From positions 1 through 28,349 of the forward strand of contig LRSR01004948.1 of assembly GCA_001579985.1 (NCBI GenBank): 28,349 nt of DNA, in the 5' to 3' direction. The position numbers were made by a program, and so were the translations under genes. Source of the DNA: Hypsibius dujardini (Eukaryota > Tardigrada > Eutardigrada > Parachela > Hypsibiidae). The notes beneath the pieces were generated by a model. That model had not been told where the DNA came from. It did not search any database and saw nothing but the letters and a program-made list of their open reading frames with translations. Shown in pieces: positions 24,701 through 28,349 of the stretch; positions within the stretch are counted from its first letter, which is position 1, and each line of letters begins with the position of its first letter.

Positions 24701-26727
24701 ATAATTCATTTTTGAGTCCACTGGAATATATATTTTTTCTATTTAATTTATTTAATTAATTGTAATTATGGTTTATCGCCTTTAATATTTATATTAATGT
24801 CGTTTCTACTTAATTTGCTCCTGTTATTATTTTGTTAAACCGGTTGGTTATCATTGGAATACTGTTGTGTCAAATAAGTAATACGTCAATTCTTATAATT
24901 TTCTGTTTTGTTTGCAGGGATACGGTGATCCAGAGTTGACGCCGCCAGCAAGACATCCTGGAGAGCTGAACATGTGGCCGGGAACACCAATGTCGCATGA
25001 CCCGCACCACAGCATGCTCTCGGCAGAGGGCCAAGCTGGACTCATGGGCGGGGGGCACTCCATTGCTGGCGTTCGGGCGGCACCTGCAACCAATGCTACG
25101 GGTAAGGACCTTGAAGACTCGAGCGGAACAGGCGGAACACGTATCTTCATTGATACCCTTGTTCCCTCGTTACGATCTCGTACGATAATCGACTGATTTC
25201 GTTACTGCAACTTGTCACAGGCAAAGAGCGTCTTCTGAGGCTCTTTGCCATAGGTAGAGATGTTGGCCTAGCTCAATTCACATCATGATTTGATTGCAAT
25301 GCAATACAGATCGGAGACTTTCAGATAAGGAGGCAAACAGCTAGACTGACAACGTCAGGAATGACAGACAGCCAGACAGACAGACAAACAGGCACAGACC
25401 TTTTGACAGTGACTAATACCAGCTTTGTTGTCGGGGTTGCTTTTCTACTGACGGCAGGTTCTGCGTAATGTTTTTCATCATGCATCGCACAATCAGTTTC
25501 TGAGAACCTCGTACGGTTCCTTTAGTTCTTACATAGGAAGCCTATCTCGTTGTGTAGTTTTGCCTTATGCCAAGCCTAGCGCTCAAGCTCGAATGGCTAC
25601 TCTTTCGGTTTCGGTGAATCAACCCTGCAGCGGTGACGGCGACTTTCTCAACGACACTGGTGCTGCTCCTCCTCCTCTTCCGCCCCAACAGTTCCAACTA
25701 GCTTCCATTTCCACCCTATCCAGTGAGTTGTCCGTTGTCCACTTAAATGGTTGTGCCTGTGCGCTTTCTGAATTCATTTATGTGACCTTAAGGGTAATAT
25801 GAAAACATGTTTTTTTGTAATCTTCTAGGCTGCAGTCCGTCCTTTTCCGTCCATGCCACTTCGTCGTCGATAGATCACAAGCAGACTGAAGGATCCCACG
25901 ACGTATCTTACGCCGAGCATTTCTCGTCAGGCATCGGGACTCCTCTTGTGGGGACTGACTCGAGCAGAGCAGGTCCCATCAAGAAAGGCCGCAAGACTGG
26001 GCGGAAAGCAGTTGTTACCTCACCGGAGCAAAGGTGAGAGACTTCAAAGGACGCAAAGTATACTGAGAAAAGCTGTTATAAATGCTGGAAATTTCTGGTT
26101 CTAGCGAGTTCGACGAGTCGGAGGTTAATCCTAACGAAACGCCCGATGAGAAAGCAGCAAGAGAAAAGCAGCGGCGAGCGGCGAATAATGTTCGCGAACG
26201 GTAAGCACGGCATGATTGGCTGATAAATTGTTTGGAATCCCGCCCGAAAGTACCTTGTGAGGCATCTTGAAATGCCACTTCCATAATCAGACACAAATAG
26301 CGGTACAGACAGACTGGCCGATGGATAGTCTGGCAGACAAACAGAAAGACAAAAAGACGAACGCACAGGCAGACAGACAGACAGATAGTCAGACAAACAG
26401 AAAGACAAACAGAAAGACAGTCAGACAGACGGATAGACTTAGGGGCAAATAGACTCACAGGCAATCACATACTTACAAACAAACAAACGGATGGAGAATT
26501 GTGACTTTATTTATTGTCTGCATTCCAGAAGTCGGGTCAAAGATATCAACACTGCCTACGTGGACCTCGACCGGACGCTGAAGCCTTACATGGGCACGGA
26601 GAAGACTACGACCAAACTGCAAGTTCTCCAGAACGCCGTCGTGCTGATTGAACAGCTGCAGGCTCAGGTTCTCCGCAAGAACCTCGGACCGCAATTGGCT
26701 GGCCTGCGTCCTCGTAACGACAAATAA
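20862..26727 (+). CDS. da: Class I bHLH transcription factor (E protein, daughterless/TCF4/12 type), isoform with bHLH block 1, 715 aa
   Basis: Nuclear E-box (CANNTG) binding protein that dimerises with tissue-specific bHLH factors. Coding exons: 20862-21116, 21899-22034, 23007-23446, 23802-23931, 24326-24663, 24918-25101, 25558-25722, 25829-26033, 26105-26200, 26529-26727; all GT-AG with matching phases. Residues about 74-85 (REVLSDLLEFSA) form the AD1 activation helix typical of E proteins. The long middle is rich in Ser, Gln, His, Asn and Pro, as in the family. A basic GRKTGRK stretch precedes the bHLH. The basic region, REKQRRAANNVRER, keeps the Asn, Glu and Arg that read the E-box and is split by an intron after RER. 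The HLH reads RVKDINTAY...TTTKLQVLQNAV...LEQLQ-like, followed by the class I tail VLRKNLGPQ. Total length equals the usual 600-710 aa of the family. The loop and helix 1 are more diverged than in most E proteins. The stop overlaps an AATAAA. Confidence 0.93.
21655..21865. repeat. (TGTC)n tract in E-protein intron 1
   Basis: The pure core lies at about 21728-21768, flanked by imperfect TGCC, TATC and TGTC words. It ends about 30 bp before the acceptor of coding exon 2, so it merges with the polypyrimidine tract. Confidence 0.92.
23512..23690. repeat. Degenerate TGTC/TCTC pyrimidine tract in E-protein intron 3
   Basis: Imperfect TGTC words with TCTC runs fill most of the intron 23447-23801. 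Translation of exon 3 runs open into this tract, but the GTAGGA donor at 23447 and the next exon's phase show it is intronic. Confidence 0.8.
24040..24235. repeat. Degenerate TGTC tract in E-protein intron 4
   Basis: Imperfect TGTC, TGCC and TGAC words within intron 23932-24325. No open frame of interest. Confidence 0.75.
25102..25557. other. Intron before the first bHLH block
   Basis: The intron leaves coding exon 6 in phase 1 (donor GGTAAGG at 25101-25107). It contains a small CAGA tract at about 25365-25395, opposite in orientation to the TGTC tracts of upstream introns. It also has an inverted pair GGCAAAGAGCGTC...GAGGCTCTTTGCC at about 25220-25250 that could form a stem of about eight pairs. 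This is where the choice between the two 3' blocks would be made. Confidence 0.4.
26300..26440. repeat. (CAGA)n tract splitting the block 1 bHLH exons
   Basis: CAGA/CAAA words fill the intron 26201-26528, between the basic-region exon and the helix-loop-helix exon. Orientation is opposite to the TGTC tracts elsewhere in this gene. Confidence 0.85.
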
Positions 26728-26728
26728 A
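26723..26728 (+). terminator. AATAAA overlapping the stop codon of bHLH block 1
   Basis: The stop TAA (26725-26727) lies inside AATAAA. A second AATAAA is at 27163-27168, 25 bp ahead of the acceptor of the next block. The second is the more credible poly(A) signal because the first would leave almost no 3' untranslated region. Confidence 0.35.
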
Positions 26729-27193
26729 GGCGCCTGAGATGTCTGCCTATCTTTTGCCTGCCAGATTTGCTGAACCAAAGTGTTAGATAGATACAGAAAA
26801 CCCTTAGGCTCGCTATTTTTTCTAAGCACACCTGCCCTCTGAAAGGCAGTGCCATCCTTTCGGACGGTTTCCGTTTTCTCCATTTGCCTGCGTATCGGGA
26901 ACTTTGTTTTGTCCTGGGCTTTTCTCGGCTAACGTATGTGTCCGAGAAGTAAGGCACCAAGGCTTGTCGCCCGAATCTCGTAAAGTAATCTCTCACAAAT
27001 CATCATTCGATCTAACAGCAGATAGGGGAACACAGACAGCTAATGATAACAGCGTCGTTCTCAGCAAAACGGCTTGGAAATTAAAACTGTTCAAGAGCAT
27101 CAGGCTCTGTTTCAAAGACGGACAATTTATGTCCGACTTTGGTTGACTGTTTAGTGTATACAAATAAAGCTTTAAGGGCTACGTTTTTTGCAG
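26728..27193 (+). other. 3' untranslated region of isoform 1 / intron before block 2
   Basis: Between the block 1 stop and the block 2 acceptor (TTTTTTGCAG, ending at 27193) there is no coding sequence. AATAAA at 27163-27168 suggests transcripts ending just before block 2. For the other isoform the same DNA would be intronic. Confidence 0.45.
27163..27168 (+). terminator. Candidate poly(A) signal for the first E-protein isoform
   Basis: Canonical AATAAA about 435 nt past the block 1 stop and 25 nt before the AG that opens block 2. Poly(A) use and splicing into block 2 would therefore compete for nearly the same DNA. Not proven by sequence alone. Confidence 0.4.
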
Positions 27194-28158
27194 GCAATAC
27201 TTCTTACAAGTCCAATCCCTACACCAAGCCTGTCATGCGAGTCCGCGGGAGCACTAACATGTCGGCCAATATCAACAACGTCAACCAACCATGGAACAAC
27301 ATTCCCTCATCCGGGGACGTGCAAAATCAAAGCCTAACCTCTGACAGCTTCGGTATGTTTTAGATCTGGTTTTCATTTTGGTCAAATTATTCAGTTTGAG
27401 CTATTTCTCCTATTTGTCTGTCTGTGTATCTGTCTATGCCTGTCTGTGTGTGTTTGATTGTCTGTCTGTCTCTTTGTCTCTTTGTCTGTTTGTTTGCCTA
27501 CCTCTCTGTCTGTCTGTCTAGCTCTCTGTCGGTCTCTGTCTTTCCGTATGTGCCTGTCTGTACCTGTCCAATTACCGTCTGTCTGTCTCTCTATAGCTGT
27601 CTAAGCCACTCTCTGTACTTTTCTATTACACTTTGTTTTCGCTCTTGCAGATTACAACACCGGTATTATAACGCCTTCCTATCTCGCCGCTTCTCTCACC
27701 ACGTATGTTACAAACAGTGTGCCAATTTGTCTGCTTCCTCTCCCCTCTTTAGAGAGCACCCGATTATCGACTGGATCGGAAGCAGCTGACAACAGTTCGA
27801 TCGATCTGAAAAAGCCCCTTCTCCTCAACGCCTCAGCTTCGCCGTTGAGCGTCAGCTCCTCGTCATGTGCGCCGTCCTCGGCTACGACTGGAGACGGCGG
27901 CGGTGGCGGTAAAGCTCGTATTGGCAAACGGAAAGCCCGTGCCGCAGACAAGTCTCCCAATAGGTATGCCGTCCTACCTGGACAGCCCCAATTCGACTCC
28001 GCAACCACAACCACCACATCATCCTCAGCCCACACAACAGCCAATTTCACCAACTCTTTGGTTGACAGCGACGGTGAGGAGATTGATCCCAATGAAACTC
28101 CGGAACAGCGTCTGTTGAGGGAAAAGGACCGACGCTATGCCAATAATACCAGAGAAAG
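27194..28158 (+). CDS. Second 3' block of the E-protein gene with a second bHLH basic region (partial)
   Basis: Exons: 27194-27352, 27651-27963 (internal structure uncertain) and 28069-28158, the last leaving by a GT donor at 28159; the helix-loop-helix exon is beyond the window. Entry is in phase 1, so exon 24918-25101 can splice straight to 27194. Block 2 encodes an Asn/Ser-rich piece, a Ser-rich linker, GKRKARAADKSPN, then DGEEIDPNETPEQ and the basic region REKDRRYANNTRER. The corresponding block 1 text is GRKTGRK...TSPEQ, EVNPNETPDEK and REKQRRAANNVRER, clearly homologous. No separate ATG, AD1 exon or promoter-like stretch lies between the blocks, which favours alternative 3' ends of one gene over a second complete gene. 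A stand-alone truncated paralogue cannot be excluded. Confidence 0.78.
27410..27600. repeat. TGTC/TTTG/TCTC tract in block 2 intron
   Basis: Imperfect TGTC words fill the intron 27353-27650, ending about 50 bp before the acceptor. Open frames across it are repeat translations. Confidence 0.85.
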
Positions 28159-28196
28159 GTAGTTCATTTCTGCTGTGGATATCTGCCTGTCTGCCT

Positions 28197-28309
28197 ACCG
28201 GTTTCTTTGCCTGTCTTTCGATCAGTCTGCCTGTCTGTCTGTCTATCTGTCTGTCTGTCTACCGGTTTCTTTGCCTGTCTTTCGATCAGTCTGCCTGTCT
28301 GTCTGTCTA

Positions 28310-28348
<39 letters not shown>

Positions 28349-28349
28349 G
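28197..28349. repeat. 64-bp tandem duplication running into (TGTC)n at the window edge
   Basis: A 64-bp unit starting ACCGGTTTCTTTGCCTGTC and ending in TGTC words is present twice without a visible difference (28197-28260, 28261-28324). It then runs into pure TGTC to the end. It lies in the intron after the block 2 basic-region exon. Confidence 0.93.

Noticed and set aside
28197-28349. CRISPR-like direct repeats
   Set aside because: Animal intron with a tandem duplication and no unique spacers between the repeats.

Overview
This window is animal nuclear DNA. It carries four intron-bearing protein genes, all with canonical GT-AG introns whose reading phases I could join: a synaptotagmin-1 orthologue, a type II membrane methyltransferase-like protein, a secreted or GPI-anchored trehalase, and a class I bHLH E protein (daughterless/TCF3/4/12 family). 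A synaptotagmin with a full set of Ca2+ ligands and an E protein with an AD1 motif indicate a bilaterian animal. Four genes in 28 kb and mostly modest introns suggest a compact genome of roughly protostome type. A tardigrade would fit (compact genome, trehalase), but that is a guess.

Layout: (1) 1-2224 is low-complexity and upstream DNA with a possible promoter and 5' leader for synaptotagmin. (2) 2234-5971 (+) is synaptotagmin-1: eight coding exons, 500 aa. (3) 6821-10353 (-) is a METTL24/Methyltransf_22-like protein: four exons, 533 aa, with a large unrecognised lumenal region ahead of the methyltransferase-like domain. Intron 2 contains a 165-bp element with terminal inverted repeats. (4) 11524-14805 (-) is trehalase, family GH37: nine exons, 637 aa, signal peptide and probable GPI signal. 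(5) 14806-20634 has no convincing gene. It holds a 392-bp hAT-like MITE candidate and a 630-bp fold-back inverted repeat. (6) 20862-28158 (+) is the E-protein gene. Its common 5' part (six coding exons) is followed by a complete 3' block of four exons ending in a bHLH, a stop and poly(A) signals. A second 3' block follows, with the same succession of exon phases and a second bHLH basic region; its last exon lies beyond the window.

The most notable observation is this pair of phase-matched 3' bHLH blocks. It implies alternative 3' ends, analogous to E12/E47 but involving several exons and separate poly(A) sites. (TGTC)n and (TGTGTC)n simple repeats occupy many introns and flanks, and the window ends inside one. 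The four genes are not an operon and share no evident pathway.
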